From Pseudomonas sp. MF4836 (GTDB lineage: Bacteria > Pseudomonadota > Gammaproteobacteria > Pseudomonadales > Pseudomonadaceae), in contig NZ_MVOL01000006.1 in the NCBI RefSeq assembly GCF_002018875.1, forward strand, positions 124,001 to 188,000: a stretch of DNA of 64,000 nt, given 5' to 3'. The notes beneath the pieces were generated by a model. That model was not told the DNA's origin. It worked only from the letters and a program-made list of their open reading frames with translations, and ran no database searches. Position numbers and translations under genes: made by a program. Positions 1 through 11,790 of this stretch are shown piece by piece; positions within the stretch are counted from its first letter, which is position 1; every line of letters starts with the position of its first letter.

Positions 1-79
1 TACTTTTTCCTCGAAATTCCCTGCCATTTACGCCTTTTATACTCGTAACGCAATGCGCTATTAGGGGAAGGCGTTTGCG

Positions 80-108
80 TTGTCATTAGTAGCCTAACTG
101 TCTATACT
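80..108 (+). promoter_or_regulatory. Candidate sigma-70 promoter for sdhCDAB
   Basis: A TTGTCA -35 element (80-85) and a TATACT -10 element (103-108) are separated by 17 bp, which is the optimal spacing. Transcription would start near 115 and leave a leader of about 115-130 nt before sdhC. The rest of 1-242 holds no convincing gene. In other pseudomonads the citrate synthase gene lies divergently upstream of sdhC, so part of this stretch may serve that gene outside the window; that is background knowledge, not visible here. Confidence 0.55.
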
Positions 109-242
109 CGGCCACCGACCGCCATGGGCTTTTGGGCCTGTTTTGATGGGGGTCGCACTCCCTGGGTGGTGGTTACCTGACCAGTGCACTCCCCAACAAC
201 TTTGCCCTGATTGTTAGGGGCTCTTCAGTGTGAAAAAAAGCC

Positions 243-617
243 GTGAATAGCCAACGACCTGTAAACCTAGACCTAAGGACCATCAAACTCCCCATTACTG
301 GCGTTACGTCATTTCTCCACCGTGTTTCCGGCATCATCCTCTTCCTGGGCCTTGGCATCATGCTTTATGCATTGGGCAAATCCCTGGGTTCCGAGGAAGG
401 TTTCGCCGAGGTGAAGGCATGCTTGACCAGCCCGCTGGCCAAATTCGTTGCGTGGGGCCTGCTGTCCGCCTTGCTGTATCACTTGGTGGCCGGTGTACGC
501 CATCTGATCATGGACATGGGCATCGGTGAGACGCTGGAAGGCGGCAAGCTGGGCTCGAAAATCGTTATCGCCGTATCCGTGGTGATCATCGTTCTGGCGG
601 GAGTTTGGATATGGTAA
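243..617 (+). CDS. sdhC: Succinate dehydrogenase cytochrome b556 subunit
   Basis: This is one of the two membrane anchors of respiratory complex II, which carries electrons from succinate to ubiquinone and shares heme b with SdhD. The 124-residue reading has three hydrophobic membrane segments (about 27-48, 64-85 and 103-123). The His in the HLVAG motif of the second segment is the likely heme ligand region. The GTG at 243 is the first usable start in this frame, but it has no Shine-Dalgarno sequence. A better-placed AGGGG (216-220) precedes a GTG at 230 that is out of frame by one base because of a run of seven A (233-239). Orthologues, as I remember them, begin with a short Met-Lys-Lys-Ala extension that would be read from 230 if the run were six A. 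The start is therefore uncertain, while the rest of the gene is intact. The stop overlaps sdhD by 7 nt. Confidence 0.93.
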   Translation: MNSQRPVNLDLRTIKLPITGVTSFLHRVSGIILFLGLGIMLYALGKSLGSEEGFAEVKACLTSPLAKFVAWGLLSALLYHLVAGVRHLIMDMGIGETLEGGKLGSKIVIAVSVVIIVLAGVWIW

Positions 618-979
618 CTAACGTCACGAACCTGTCGCGTTCGGGCCTCTATGACTGGATGGCGCAACGCGTTTCTGCAGTCGTTCTCGCGGCTTATTTC
701 ATTTTCCTGATTGGATACCTCGTTGCGAACCCGGGCATGGGCTACGCCCAGTGGCACGCGCTGTTCGCAAACAACGGGATGCGCATCTTCAGTCTGTTGG
801 CTCTGGTTGCTCTGGGCGCTCACGCCTGGGTCGGCATGTGGACCATTTCGACCGACTACCTGACGCCGATGGCGCTGGGCAAGTCCGCGACTGCAGTACG
901 TTTCCTTTTCCAGGCAGTATGCGGCGTTGCAATGTTCGCTTACTTCGTCTGGGGTGTGCAGATTCTCTGGGGTATCTGA
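611..979 (+). CDS. sdhD: Succinate dehydrogenase membrane anchor subunit
   Basis: This is the second membrane anchor of complex II and completes the quinone and heme b site with SdhC. The 122-residue protein has three membrane segments (about 16-36, 55-76 and 92-115). The motif HAWVGMWTISTDY holds the conserved His and the Tyr expected near the quinone pocket. I chose the ATG at 611, which overlaps the sdhC stop. A TTG at 605 would add two residues but matches known SdhD N-termini less well. The overlap implies translational coupling with sdhC, and sdhA follows after only 3 nt. Confidence 0.95.
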   Translation: MVTNVTNLSRSGLYDWMAQRVSAVVLAAYFIFLIGYLVANPGMGYAQWHALFANNGMRIFSLLALVALGAHAWVGMWTISTDYLTPMALGKSATAVRFLFQAVCGVAMFAYFVWGVQILWGI

Positions 980-982
980 TTC

Positions 983-2755
983 ATGTCTAACATTCCAACT
1001 ATTTCCTTCGACGCCATCATCATTGGTGGCGGCGGCGCCGGCATGCGTGCCGCACTGCAGCTGGCCCAAGGCGGCCACAAGACTGCAGTGATCACCAAGG
1101 TGTTCCCGACCCGTTCGCACACTGTGTCTGCCCAGGGCGGCATCACGTGCGCCATCGCTTCGGCCGACCCGAACGATGACTGGCGCTGGCACATGTACGA
1201 TACCGTCAAGGGTTCCGACTACATCGGTGACCAGGACGCTATCGAATACATGTGTCAGGAAGGCCCGGCTGCGGTCTTCGAACTGGACCACATGGGTCTG
1301 CCGTTCTCGCGTACCGAGCAAGGTCGTATCTACCAGCGTCCATTCGGCGGCCAGTCCAAGGATTACGGTAAAGGTGGCCAGGCTGCCCGTACCTGCGCCG
1401 CGTCCGACCGTACCGGTCACGCGCTGCTGCACACCCTTTATCAGGGCAACCTGAAAGCCGGCACCACGTTCCTGAACGAGTACTACGCGGTTGATCTGGT
1501 CAAGAACGCACAAGGCGAATTCGTCGGTGTGATCGCCATCTGCATCGAAACCGGTGAAACCACCTACATCCGCGCCAAGGCTACGGTTCTGGCGACCGGC
1601 GGTGCAGGTCGTATCTACGCATCGACCACCAATGCCCTGATCAACACCGGTGACGGCGTCGGCATGGCACTGCGTGCAGGCGTTCCGGTACAAGACATCG
1701 AAATGTGGCAGTTCCACCCGACCGGCATCGCCGGCGCCGGTGTACTGGTTACCGAAGGTTGCCGTGGTGAAGGTGGTTACCTGATCAACAAGCACGGCGA
1801 GCGTTTCATGGAGCGTTATGCTCCGAACGCCAAAGACCTTGCCGGCCGTGACGTTGTTGCCCGTTCGATGGTTAAAGAGATCATCGCCGGTAACGGCTGT
1901 GGCCCTAACGGCGACCACGTACTGCTGAAGCTCGATCACCTGGGTGAAGAGGTGCTGCACAGCCGCCTGCCAGGTATCTGCGAGCTGTCCAAGACCTTCG
2001 CTCACGTTGACCCAGTGGTTGCTCCGGTTCCGGTTGTTCCAACTTGCCACTATATGATGGGCGGCGTGCCGACCAACATTCATGGCCAGGCGATCACCCA
2101 GAATGCCGAAGGCCAGGACGAGATCATTCATGGTCTGTTCGCGGTAGGCGAAGTGGCTTGCGTATCCGTACACGGTGCCAACCGTCTGGGCGGCAACTCG
2201 CTGCTCGACCTGGTGGTGTTCGGCCGTGCGGCCGGCCTGCACCTGGAAAAAGCCCTGACCGACGGCATCGAGTACGATGACGCGACCGACGCCAACATCG
2301 AGGCCGCCCTGGCGCGTCTGAACGCTCTGAACGAGCGCACTGATGGCGAAGATGTGGCTACCCTGCGTCGCGAGCTGCAAAGCTGCATGCAGAACTACTT
2401 CGGTGTGTTCCGTACCGGCGAATACATGCAGAAAGGTATCGCCCAGCTGGCCGACCTGCGCACGCGTATCGCCAACGTCAAGATCAACGATAAGAGCCAG
2501 GCGTTCAACACCGCTCGTATCGAAGCCCTTGAGCTGCAAAACCTGTTGGAAGTGGCTGAAGCGACTGCGATCGCCGCCGAGGTTCGTAAAGAATCCCGTG
2601 GTGCTCACGCTCGTGAAGACTTTGAAGATCGCGACGACGAAAACTGGTTGTGCCACACCCTGTACTTCCCGGGTGACAAGCGCGTAACCAAGCGTGCCGT
2701 GAACTTCTCGCCGAAGACGGTTCCGACGTTTGAACCGAAGATTCGGACTTACTAA
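983..2755 (+). CDS. sdhA: Succinate dehydrogenase flavoprotein subunit
   Basis: This is the catalytic subunit of complex II, oxidising succinate to fumarate at a covalently bound FAD on the cytoplasmic face of the inner membrane. Its 590 residues match the family length. The N-terminal dinucleotide fold GGGGAGM (15-21) is followed by the [11 protein letters not shown] motif, whose His46 is the expected covalent FAD attachment point. The [13 protein letters not shown] motif near residue 390 is the FAD/substrate-domain signature. The ATG at 983 sits 3 nt after sdhD and sdhB follows 11 nt downstream, so sdhCDAB is one tightly packed operon. Confidence 0.98.
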   Translation: MSNIPTISFDAIIIGGGGAGMRAALQLAQGGHKTAVITKVFPTRSHTVSAQGGITCAIASADPNDDWRWHMYDTVKGSDYIGDQDAIEYMCQEGPAAVFELDHMGLPFSRTEQGRIYQRPFGGQSKDYGKGGQAARTCAASDRTGHALLHTLYQGNLKAGTTFLNEYYAVDLVKNAQGEFVGVIAICIETGETTYIRAKATVLATGGAGRIYASTTNALINTGDGVGMALRAGVPVQDIEMWQFHPTGIAGAGVLVTEGCRGEGGYLINKHGERFMERYAPNAKDLAGRDVVARSMVKEIIAGNGCGPNGDHVLLKLDHLGEEVLHSRLPGICELSKTFAHVDPVVAPVPVVPTCHYMMGGVPTNIHGQAITQNAEGQDEIIHGLFAVGEVACVSVHGANRLGGNSLLDLVVFGRAAGLHLEKALTDGIEYDDATDANIEAALARLNALNERTDGEDVATLRRELQSCMQNYFGVFRTGEYMQKGIAQLADLRTRIANVKINDKSQAFNTARIEALELQNLLEVAEATAIAAEVRKESRGAHAREDFEDRDDENWLCHTLYFPGDKRVTKRAVNFSPKTVPTFEPKIRTY

Positions 2756-2766
2756 GGGTGGCTGCC

Positions 2767-3471
2767 ATGTTGAAAGTCAGTGTTTATCGCTACAACCCTG
2801 ATCAGGACGCTGCGCCGTTCATGCAGGAATTTTCGGTCGATACCGGTGGTAAAGACCTGATGGTGCTGGATGTGCTGGCCCTGATCAAAGAGCAGGACGA
2901 AGGCTTCTCCTATCGTCGCTCTTGCCGTGAAGGTGTTTGCGGTTCGGATGGCATGAACATCAACGGCAAAAACGGTCTGGCGTGCGTTACGCCGCTGTCC
3001 GCTGTCGTAAAAGGTAACAAGCTGGTCATTCGTCCGCTGCCAGGTTTGCCGGTTATCCGTGACCTGGTCGTCGATATGAGCATCTTCTACAAGCAATACG
3101 AGAAGGTTAAGCCATTCCTGCAGAACGACACGCCGGCTCCGGCCATCGAACGTCTGCAGTCCCCGGAAGAGCGCGAAAAGCTCGATGGTCTGTACGAGTG
3201 CATCCTGTGCGCTTGCTGCTCGACTTCCTGCCCGTCCTTCTGGTGGAACCCGGACAAGTTCCTGGGTCCAGCTGCTCTGCTGCAAGCCTACCGCTTCCTG
3301 GCAGACAGCCGCGATACCAAGACTTCCGAGCGACTGGCTTCGCTGGATGACCCATTCAGCGTATTCCGCTGCCGTGGGATCATGAACTGCGTCAACGTTT
3401 GTCCGAAGGGCCTGAACCCGACTAAGGCCATCGGTCACATTCGTAACATGCTGCTGCAAAGCGGCGTTTGA
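2767..3471 (+). CDS. sdhB: Succinate dehydrogenase iron-sulfur subunit
   Basis: This subunit relays electrons from the SdhA flavin to the quinone site through three iron-sulfur clusters. The 234-residue protein has the [2Fe-2S] motif SCREGVCGSDG in its N-terminal ferredoxin-like half. Its C-terminal half holds CILCACCSTSCP and CRGIMNCVNVCPKG, which ligate the [4Fe-4S] and [3Fe-4S] clusters. I chose the ATG at 2767, preceded by an AGGGTG Shine-Dalgarno. An in-frame GTG at 2758 would add three residues and lies inside that ribosome site. It is the last gene of sdhCDAB. Confidence 0.97.
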   Translation: MLKVSVYRYNPDQDAAPFMQEFSVDTGGKDLMVLDVLALIKEQDEGFSYRRSCREGVCGSDGMNINGKNGLACVTPLSAVVKGNKLVIRPLPGLPVIRDLVVDMSIFYKQYEKVKPFLQNDTPAPAIERLQSPEEREKLDGLYECILCACCSTSCPSFWWNPDKFLGPAALLQAYRFLADSRDTKTSERLASLDDPFSVFRCRGIMNCVNVCPKGLNPTKAIGHIRNMLLQSGV

Positions 3472-3509
3472 TTCAGCTGCTGTACCCGTAGACCGCTGTA
3501 CCGTAGATG

Positions 3510-3545
3510 CTGCGGCGCAGGCTTCAACCGGCGCCGTAGTTTTAA
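3510..3545 (+). terminator. Weak intrinsic terminator or attenuator after sdhB
   Basis: A 9-bp stem (3510-3518 with 3531-3539, one G-U pair) encloses a 12-nt loop and is followed by TTTT. The long loop and short U-tract make it weak, so some read-through from sdhCDAB into sucA is likely. The rest of 3472-3732 shows no other gene. Confidence 0.4.
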
Positions 3546-3732
3546 CCTGAGTAGCAGCTCACAAAGCTGCCGCTCTATATTTTGAAGAAATGAGACAAGC
3601 AGGGGCATCCGGGCTGGTACCCGGACTATCAGCGTGATCCTAAGTGGCTTGTTTTGGTCGCTGCACTCGGACTTCTGCAAGTTTGCTCGGTGTCTTCGCC
3701 GGTGGTGTTCCCCTAACCGAGGGTGACCAAGC

Positions 3733-6564
3733 ATGCAAGAAAGCGTGATGCAGCGCATGTGGAACAGCGCCTACCTATCCGGTAGTAACGCTGCCTATGT
3801 GGAAGAGCTCTACGAGCTCTACCTGCACGACCCTAACGCTGTGCCAGAAGAGTGGCGCACTTACTTTCAGAAGTTGCCTACCGAAGGCAGCACTGCCATC
3901 GATGTTTCGCACTCGACAATCCGCGATCATTTCGTCTTGCTGGCAAAGAACCAGCGCCGCGCTCAACCGGTATCCGCCGGTAGCGTGAGCAGTGAGCACG
4001 AGAAGAAGCAAGTTGAAGTGCTGCGATTGATCCAGGCCTACCGTATGCGGGGCCACCAAGCAGCCCAGCTTGACCCGCTGGGGCTGTGGCAGCGTCCTGC
4101 ACCTGCAGACCTGTCGATCAATCATTACGGCTTGACCAATGCCGATCTTGATACGACCTTCCGTGCCGGCGACCTGTTCATCGGCAAAGAGGAAGCGAGC
4201 CTACGCGAAATTCACGAAGCGTTGCAGCAGACATATTGCCGCACCATCGGCGCTGAATTTACCCATATCGTCGATACCGAGCAGCGCCACTGGTTCCAGC
4301 AGCGTCTGGAAAGCGTGCGTGGTCGCCCAACGTACTCCGCCGATATCAAGGGCCACCTGCTTGAGCGCGTAACTGCAGCTGAAGGCCTGGAAAAATACCT
4401 GGGTACCAAATACCCGGGTACCAAGCGTTTCGGCCTGGAAGGCGGCGAGAGCCTGATTCCGTTGCTCGACGAGCTGATCCAGCGTTCCGGTTCCTACGGC
4501 ACCAAGGAAATCGTCATCGGCATGGCCCACCGTGGTCGCCTGAACGTGTTGGTCAACACCTTCGGCAAGAACCCGCGTGAGCTGTTCGACGAGTTCGAAG
4601 GCAAGAAGAAGGTCGAGCTGGGGTCCGGTGACGTCAAATACCACCAGGGCTTCTCGTCCAACGTCATGACTGCCGGCGGTGAAGTTCACCTGGCCATGGC
4701 TTTCAACCCGTCCCACCTGGAAATCGTTTCCCCGGTGGTAGAAGGTTCGGTACGTGCTCGTCAGGATCGTCGTAACGACGCCAATGGCGACAAGGTCCTG
4801 CCGATTTCCATCCACGGTGACGCTGCATTCGCAGGTCAGGGCGTGGTCATGGAAACCTTCCAGATGTCGCAGACCCGCGGCTTCAAGACTGGCGGCACGA
4901 TCCACCTGGTGATCAACAACCAGGTTGGCTTCACCATCAGCAACCCGCTGGACTCGCGTTCCACCGAGTACGCTACCGACGTTGCGAAAATGATCCAGGC
5001 GCCGATCCTCCATGTGAATGGTGATGATCCGGAAGCCGTATTGTTCGTGACCCAGTTGGCCATCGATTACCGCATGCAGTACAAGCGCGATGTCGTGATC
5101 GACCTGGTCTGCTACCGTCGCCGCGGTCACAACGAAGCGGATGAGCCGAGCGGCACCCAGCCGCTGATGTACCAGCAAATCGCCAAGCAGCGCACTACCC
5201 GTGAGCTGTATGCCGAACGCCTGACTCAGGCCGGTGTGGTGGATGATGCTCGTGTTCAGGCGAAGATCGATGAATACCGCAACGCGCTGGACAACGGCCT
5301 GCATGTTGTAAAAAGCCTGGTCAAAGAGCCGAACAAGGAGCTGTTCGTCGACTGGCGTCCATACCTGGGCCACGCCTGGACCGCGCGTCACGACACCACG
5401 TTCGATCTCAAGACCCTGCAAGAGCTGTCTGCCAAGCTGCTGGAAATTCCGGAAGGCTTCGTGGTTCAGCGTCAGGTTGCGAAGATCTACGAAGACCGTC
5501 AGAAAATGCAAGCCGGCGGCCTGCCGATCAACTGGGGTTATGCCGAAACCATGGCGTACGCGACCCTGGCGTTCGAAGGTCACCCGATTCGCATGACCGG
5601 CCAGGACATCGGCCGCGGTACGTTCTCGCACCGCCATGCGGTCTTGCACAACCAGAAAGACGCGGGCACCTACATCCCGTTGCAGCATCTGTACGAAGGC
5701 CAGCCACGTTTCGACCTGTACGATTCGTTCCTGTCCGAAGAAGCTGTATTGGCGTTCGAGTATGGTTACTCGACCACCACGCCAAATGCCCTAGTTATCT
5801 GGGAAGCTCAGTTCGGCGATTTCGCCAACGGTGCCCAGGTGGTTATCGACCAGTTCATCACCAGTGGCGAGCACAAGTGGGGCCGTCTCTGCGGTCTGAC
5901 CATGCTGCTGCCGCACGGTTATGAAGGGCAGGGGCCGGAGCACTCCTCGGCTCGTCTGGAGCGTTACCTGCAGCTGTGCGCCGAGCACAACATTCAGGTG
6001 TGCGTACCGACGACCCCGGCTCAGATCTACCACCTGCTGCGTCGCCAGGTCATTCGCCCACTGCGCAAGCCGTTGGTAGTCCTGACTCCGAAGTCGCTGT
6101 TGCGTCATAAATTGGCCATCTCGACCCTGGAAGATCTGGCGGAAGGTTCGTTCCAGACCGTTATTCCGGAAATCGATGCCCAGGACCCGAAAAAGGTCGG
6201 TCGCATCGTACTGGCGAGCGGCAAGGTCTATTACGACCTGCTGGAAAAACGCCGTGCCGAAGGTCGTGACGACATCGCTATCGTGCGTCTTGAGCAGCTG
6301 TACCCATTCCCTGAGGACGACTTGATTGAAGTCCTGGCTCCTTATTCCAACCTCAAACACATCGTTTGGTGTCAGGAAGAGCCGATGAACCAGGGTGCCT
6401 GGTACTGCAGCCAGCATCACATGCGTCGCATCATCAGCGGTCACAACAAGTCGCTCGTACTCGAGTACGCGGGCCGTGACGCTTCTGCTGCACCTGCTTG
6501 TGGTTATGCATCGATGCACGCTGAGCAGCAGGCAAAACTGCTGCAAGATGCCTTTACTGTTTAA
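3733..6564 (+). CDS. sucA: 2-oxoglutarate dehydrogenase E1 component
   Basis: This thiamine-diphosphate enzyme decarboxylates 2-oxoglutarate and passes the succinyl group to the lipoyl arm of SucB. Its 943 residues match the family length. Visible motifs include the N-terminal E2-binding stretch with YVEELYELYL, the HRGRLNVL segment, and GDAAFAGQGVVMETFQMS followed by NNQVGF, which together form the thiamine-diphosphate/magnesium site. The C-terminal half carries the transketolase-type pyrimidine domain. I start at the ATG at 3733, 14 bases after a GAGGGTGA ribosome site; a second Met lies five codons further on. sucB follows 44 nt downstream. Confidence 0.98.
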   Translation: MQESVMQRMWNSAYLSGSNAAYVEELYELYLHDPNAVPEEWRTYFQKLPTEGSTAIDVSHSTIRDHFVLLAKNQRRAQPVSAGSVSSEHEKKQVEVLRLIQAYRMRGHQAAQLDPLGLWQRPAPADLSINHYGLTNADLDTTFRAGDLFIGKEEASLREIHEALQQTYCRTIGAEFTHIVDTEQRHWFQQRLESVRGRPTYSADIKGHLLERVTAAEGLEKYLGTKYPGTKRFGLEGGESLIPLLDELIQRSGSYGTKEIVIGMAHRGRLNVLVNTFGKNPRELFDEFEGKKKVELGSGDVKYHQGFSSNVMTAGGEVHLAMAFNPSHLEIVSPVVEGSVRARQDRRNDANGDKVLPISIHGDAAFAGQGVVMETFQMSQTRGFKTGGTIHLVINNQVGFTISNPLDSRSTEYATDVAKMIQAPILHVNGDDPEAVLFVTQLAIDYRMQYKRDVVIDLVCYRRRGHNEADEPSGTQPLMYQQIAKQRTTRELYAERLTQAGVVDDARVQAKIDEYRNALDNGLHVVKSLVKEPNKELFVDWRPYLGHAWTARHDTTFDLKTLQELSAKLLEIPEGFVVQRQVAKIYEDRQKMQAGGLPINWGYAETMAYATLAFEGHPIRMTGQDIGRGTFSHRHAVLHNQKDAGTYIPLQHLYEGQPRFDLYDSFLSEEAVLAFEYGYSTTTPNALVIWEAQFGDFANGAQVVIDQFITSGEHKWGRLCGLTMLLPHGYEGQGPEHSSARLERYLQLCAEHNIQVCVPTTPAQIYHLLRRQVIRPLRKPLVVLTPKSLLRHKLAISTLEDLAEGSFQTVIPEIDAQDPKKVGRIVLASGKVYYDLLEKRRAEGRDDIAIVRLEQLYPFPEDDLIEVLAPYSNLKHIVWCQEEPMNQGAWYCSQHHMRRIISGHNKSLVLEYAGRDASAAPACGYASMHAEQQAKLLQDAFTV

Positions 6565-6608
6565 CGCCTTCGCGCTGACTGAAACCGAATTTTAAGGAAC
6601 CACAGATA

Positions 6609-7838
6609 ATGGCTATCGAGATCAAAGCCCCCACTTTCCCGGAATCGGTTGCCGATGGCACCGTTGCCACCTGGCACAAACAACCGGGCGATGCTGTCAA
6701 GCGTGACGACCTGATCGTCGATATCGAAACTGACAAAGTCGTACTGGAAGTGTTGGCCACTGCTGACGGCGTGCTGGGCGCTATCGTCAAGAACGAAGGC
6801 GACACCGTTCTGTCCGACGAAGTCCTGGGCTCCATCGTGGAAGGTGGCGCTGCCGCCGCCGCCGCCGCTCCGGCCGCTGCTGCTGCACCTGCTGCCGCAC
6901 AGGCCGCTGCTCCAGCCGCTGCTGGCGAAGACGATCCTGTTGCTGCTCCAGCCGCGCGCAAGCTGGCTGAAGAAAACGGTATCAACATCACCTCCGTTGC
7001 CGGCACTGGCAAAGGCGGTCGTGTGACCAAGGAAGACGTGGTAGCTGCTGTTGCCGCCAAGAAAGCTGCTCCGGCTGCCGCTCCTGCCAAGGCTGCTGCT
7101 CCTGCTGCCGCTGCCCCGGTATTCGCTGCCGGTGATCGTGTCGAGAAGCGCGTACCGATGACCCGTCTGCGGGCCAAGGTTGCCGAGCGTCTGGTTGAAG
7201 CTCAATCGAACATGGCGATGCTGACCACTTTCAACGAAGTCGACATGACTGAAGTCATGGCCCTGCGTTCGAAGTACAAGGACCTGTTCGAGAAGTCCCA
7301 CAACGGCGTACGCCTGGGCTTCATGTCGTTCTTCGTGAAAGCGGCTACCGAAGCGCTGAAGCGTTTCCCGGCAGTCAATGCCTCGATCGATGGCGCGGAC
7401 ATCGTTTACCACGGCTACGCCGACGTCGGTGTTGCCGTGTCCAGCGACCGTGGCCTGGTAGTGCCGGTTCTGCGTAACGCCGAACTGATGAGCCTGGCTG
7501 AAATCGAAGGCGGCATCGCCACCTTCGGCAAGAAAGCCCGCGACGGCAAGCTGTCGATGGAAGAGATGACTGGCGGTACCTTCACTATCACCAACGGTGG
7601 TACTTTCGGTTCCATGATGTCGACCCCGATCGTCAACCCGCCGCAAGCGGCCATCCTGGGCATGCACAACATTCTGCAGCGTCCTATGGCGATCAACGGT
7701 CAGGTCGTTATCCGTCCGATGATGTACCTGGCACTGTCCTACGATCACCGCCTGATCGATGGTAAAGAAGCTGTGACTTTCCTGGTTACCATCAAAAACC
7801 TGCTGGAAGACCCGGCTCGTCTGCTGCTGGATATCTAA
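6609..7838 (+). CDS. sucB: Dihydrolipoyllysine succinyltransferase, E2 of 2-oxoglutarate dehydrogenase
   Basis: This is the core of the 2-oxoglutarate dehydrogenase complex and transfers succinyl groups from lipoate to CoA. The 409-residue protein has one N-terminal lipoyl domain with Lys43 in the [11 protein letters not shown] motif as the lipoylation site. A long Ala/Pro-rich flexible linker (about 78-112) leads to a peripheral-subunit-binding domain (about 115-150), then a second Ala/Pro linker and the catalytic domain. That domain ends with YDHRLIDG, which contains the active-site His and Asp. The ATG at 6609 follows an AAGGAACC ribosome site. The linker's repetitive GC-rich codons are normal for the family. 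Confidence 0.98.
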   Translation: MAIEIKAPTFPESVADGTVATWHKQPGDAVKRDDLIVDIETDKVVLEVLATADGVLGAIVKNEGDTVLSDEVLGSIVEGGAAAAAAAPAAAAAPAAAQAAAPAAAGEDDPVAAPAARKLAEENGINITSVAGTGKGGRVTKEDVVAAVAAKKAAPAAAPAKAAAPAAAAPVFAAGDRVEKRVPMTRLRAKVAERLVEAQSNMAMLTTFNEVDMTEVMALRSKYKDLFEKSHNGVRLGFMSFFVKAATEALKRFPAVNASIDGADIVYHGYADVGVAVSSDRGLVVPVLRNAELMSLAEIEGGIATFGKKARDGKLSMEEMTGGTFTITNGGTFGSMMSTPIVNPPQAAILGMHNILQRPMAINGQVVIRPMMYLALSYDHRLIDGKEAVTFLVTIKNLLEDPARLLLDI

Positions 7839-7841
7839 AAA

Positions 7842-9378
<1,537 letters not shown>

Positions 9379-9391
9379 GACAATAAGAAAC

Positions 9392-9412
9392 CACGGCGGA
9401 TTGCCCGTCGTG
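9392..9412 (+). other. Small hairpin after lpdG
   Basis: An 8-bp stem with one G-U pair (9392-9399 with 9405-9412) lies 14 nt after the lpdG stop and has no U-tract. It may be a processing or stability element in a suc transcript. I see no terminator or gene in the remaining 225-bp gap before sucC. Confidence 0.3.
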
Positions 9413-9603
9413 AGCCTTGCGAGCAAGACTCACCGCGGAACATCCGCTGGACTCGACCTCATGGGATCGCTTCAGCGCTGTACCAGAGCCACGGCTCCGG
9501 GTTCAGGGCTGGAGATGTCCGGTGAGTAGCGGTCACAGGTGGCGCGGCACTTATCAACAGTGCAGCGCCGAATGCGCAGTACCTAACGAAGACGGTAAAA
9601 AGC

Positions 9604-10770
9604 ATGAATCTTCACGAGTATCAGGGTAAGCAGCTGTTCGCTGAGTACGGCCTGCCAGTATCCAAAGGCTACGCGGTAGACACCCCCGAAGCAGCAGCAG
9701 AAGCTTGCGACAAGATCGGCGGCACCGAGTGGGTTGTCAAAGCCCAGGTTCACGCAGGCGGTCGCGGTAAAGCGGGCGGCGTTAAGCTGGTTCGCAGCAA
9801 AGAAGACGCTAAAGCATTCGCTCAACAGTGGTTGGGCAAGCGTCTGGTGACTTACCAGACTGACGCCAATGGTCAGCCAGTCACCAAGATCCTGGTTGAA
9901 TCGTGCACTGATATCGCTAAAGAGCTGTACCTGGGCGCTGTCGTTGACCGTTCGAGCCGTCGCATCGTGTTCATGGCTTCCACCGAAGGTGGCGTGGACA
10001 TCGAGAAAATCGCTCACGATACCCCTGAGAAAATCCTCAAGGCCACTATCGATCCACTGGTTGGCGCTCAGCCATTCCAGGGTCGCGAGCTGGCATTCCA
10101 GCTGGGCCTGGAAGGCAAGCAAGTCACTCAGTTCGCCAAGATTTTCGTAGGCCTGGCCAAGCTGTTCCAGGACCACGATCTGGCTCTGCTGGAAGTGAAC
10201 CCGCTGGTGATCAAGGCTGACGGCGATCTGCATTGCCTCGATGCCAAGATCAACATCGACGCCAACGCCATGTACCGTCAGCCTAAGCTGAAGACTTTCC
10301 ACGATCCGTCGCAAGACGATCCGCGCGAAGCGCACGCTGCCAAGTTCGAACTGAACTACGTAGCCCTGGAAGGCAACATCGGTTGCATGGTCAACGGTGC
10401 TGGCCTGGCCATGGGTACCATGGACATCGTCAACCTGCATGGCGGCAAACCAGCCAACTTCCTCGACGTAGGTGGTGGCGCTACCAAGGAACGCGTTACC
10501 GAAGCGTTCAAGATCATCCTGTCCGACACCAACGTCGCTGCAGTATTGGTCAACATCTTCGGCGGCATCGTTCGTTGCGACATGATTGCCGAAGGCATCA
10601 TCGGTGCAGTGAAAGAAGTCGGCGTGAAAATCCCGGTTGTTGTTCGCCTTGAAGGTAACAACGCTGAACTGGGCGCTAAAGTACTGGCAGAAAGCGGCTT
10701 GAACATTATCGCTGCTACCAGCCTGACCGACGCTGCTCAACAAGTTGTCAAAGCTGCGGAGGGCAAATAA
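9604..10770 (+). CDS. sucC: Succinyl-CoA synthetase beta subunit
   Basis: With SucD this enzyme converts succinyl-CoA to succinate while making a nucleoside triphosphate. The beta subunit supplies the ATP-grasp nucleotide site and part of the succinate site. The 388-residue length is typical. The N-terminus [12 protein letters not shown], the ATP-grasp segment with [12 protein letters not shown] (about 50-61) and the C-terminal [13 protein letters not shown] motif are diagnostic. The ATG at 9604 follows the A-rich segment GACGGTAAAAAGC. Its stop overlaps the sucD start by one base. Confidence 0.97.
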   Translation: MNLHEYQGKQLFAEYGLPVSKGYAVDTPEAAAEACDKIGGTEWVVKAQVHAGGRGKAGGVKLVRSKEDAKAFAQQWLGKRLVTYQTDANGQPVTKILVESCTDIAKELYLGAVVDRSSRRIVFMASTEGGVDIEKIAHDTPEKILKATIDPLVGAQPFQGRELAFQLGLEGKQVTQFAKIFVGLAKLFQDHDLALLEVNPLVIKADGDLHCLDAKINIDANAMYRQPKLKTFHDPSQDDPREAHAAKFELNYVALEGNIGCMVNGAGLAMGTMDIVNLHGGKPANFLDVGGGATKERVTEAFKIILSDTNVAAVLVNIFGGIVRCDMIAEGIIGAVKEVGVKIPVVVRLEGNNAELGAKVLAESGLNIIAATSLTDAAQQVVKAAEGK

Positions 10771-11651
10771 TGAGCGTCCTGATCAATAAAGACACCAAAG
10801 TTATCTGCCAGGGTATTACCGGTTCGCAAGGTAGTTTCCACACCCAGCAAGCTCTGGAATACGGCACCAAGATGGTGGGTGGTGTAACGCCTGGTAAAGG
10901 CGGCACCGAGCACCTGGGTCTGCCAGTGTTCAACACCGTGAAAGACGCTGTAGCTGCCACTGGCGCCACCGCCAGCGTGATCTACGTTCCAGCTCCTTTC
11001 TGCAAGGACTCCATCCTGGAAGCAGCATTCGGCGGCATCAAGCTGATCGTTTGCATCACTGAAGGCATTCCTACCCTGGATATGCTGGATGCCAAGGTCA
11101 AGTGCGACGAGCTAGGCGTAGTCCTGATCGGTCCTAACTGCCCAGGCGTGATCACTCCAGGCGAATGCAAGATCGGCATCATGCCAGGTCACATTCACTT
11201 GCCAGGCAAGGTCGGTATCGTTTCCCGTTCCGGCACCCTGACCTACGAAGCTGTGAAGCAGACCACTGACGCCGGTTTCGGTCAGTCGACTTGCGTCGGC
11301 ATCGGCGGTGACCCGATCCCAGGTTCGAACTTCATCGACATCCTGAAGCTGTTCCAGGAAGACCCGAAGACCGAAGCGATCGTCATGATCGGCGAGATCG
11401 GCGGTTCGGCTGAAGAAGAAGCCGCTGCCTACATCAAGGCCAACGTGACCAAGCCGGTTGTTTCCTACATCGCTGGTGTGACTGCCCCTGCGGGCAAGCG
11501 CATGGGCCATGCTGGCGCAATCATCTCCGGCGGCAAGGGTACTGCAGACGAGAAGTTTGCTGCCCTGGAAGACGCAGGCGTGAAAACCGTGCGTTCGCTG
11601 GCAGACATCGGCAAGGCTCTGTCCGAGCTGACCGGTTGGGCTATCAAGTAA
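10770..11651 (+). CDS. sucD: Succinyl-CoA synthetase alpha subunit
   Basis: The alpha subunit binds CoA through an N-terminal Rossmann-like domain ([11 protein letters not shown], 16-25) and carries the phosphorylated active-site His. That is His247 in the [14 protein letters not shown] motif. The 293-residue length is normal. The ATG overlaps the sucC TAA by one base, so the two are translationally coupled at matched stoichiometry. A strong terminator follows 30 nt downstream and closes the TCA block. Confidence 0.97.
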   Translation: MSVLINKDTKVICQGITGSQGSFHTQQALEYGTKMVGGVTPGKGGTEHLGLPVFNTVKDAVAATGATASVIYVPAPFCKDSILEAAFGGIKLIVCITEGIPTLDMLDAKVKCDELGVVLIGPNCPGVITPGECKIGIMPGHIHLPGKVGIVSRSGTLTYEAVKQTTDAGFGQSTCVGIGGDPIPGSNFIDILKLFQEDPKTEAIVMIGEIGGSAEEEAAAYIKANVTKPVVSYIAGVTAPAGKRMGHAGAIISGGKGTADEKFAALEDAGVKTVRSLADIGKALSELTGWAIK

Positions 11652-11680
11652 GCCTCGCGCTTAGCTGAAACCCCTAACGA

Positions 11681-11712
11681 CAAAAGCCACCTTCGGGTGG
11701 CTTTTGTTGTTT
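11681..11712 (+). terminator. Intrinsic terminator after sucCD
   Basis: The stem AAAAGCCACC / GGTGGCTTTT with a TTCG tetraloop, followed by T-rich DNA, is a textbook rho-independent terminator. It ends the suc transcription unit. Confidence 0.9.
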
Positions 11713-11715
11713 TAG

Positions 11716-11790
11716 GGGCCGCTACAAGCGGCAAGTTTGTAGCTTCAAGCTTGAAGTCCAAGGCCGTTGTTTGCCGCTTATGGCTGCTTT
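11716..11790. repeat. Second REP-like palindromic stretch
   Basis: This stretch repeats the words GCTACAAGCGGCAAG, TTGTAGCTT and CAAGCTTGAAG in inverted order, in the style of the element at 7842-7926. It lies just after the suc terminator. I see nothing coding in 11652-12013 apart from this repeat, the preceding terminator and the brnQ leader hairpins. Confidence 0.45.

Noticed and set aside
479..2656. A 725-codon open frame on the minus strand across sdhA
   Set aside because: It is a shadow of a highly biased GC-rich gene. sdhC, sdhD and sdhA are certain on the other strand and the antisense product has no recognisable domain.
4201..5688. Long minus-strand open frame inside sucA
   Set aside because: Fully contained in sucA, low-quality composition and no ribosome site or domain; the same applies to the long antisense frames opposite htpG, the hybrid kinase, pelA and pelB.
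6841..7125. Ala/Pro low-complexity stretches in sucB as an anomaly or inserted repeat
   Set aside because: They are the normal flexible linkers of E2 proteins.
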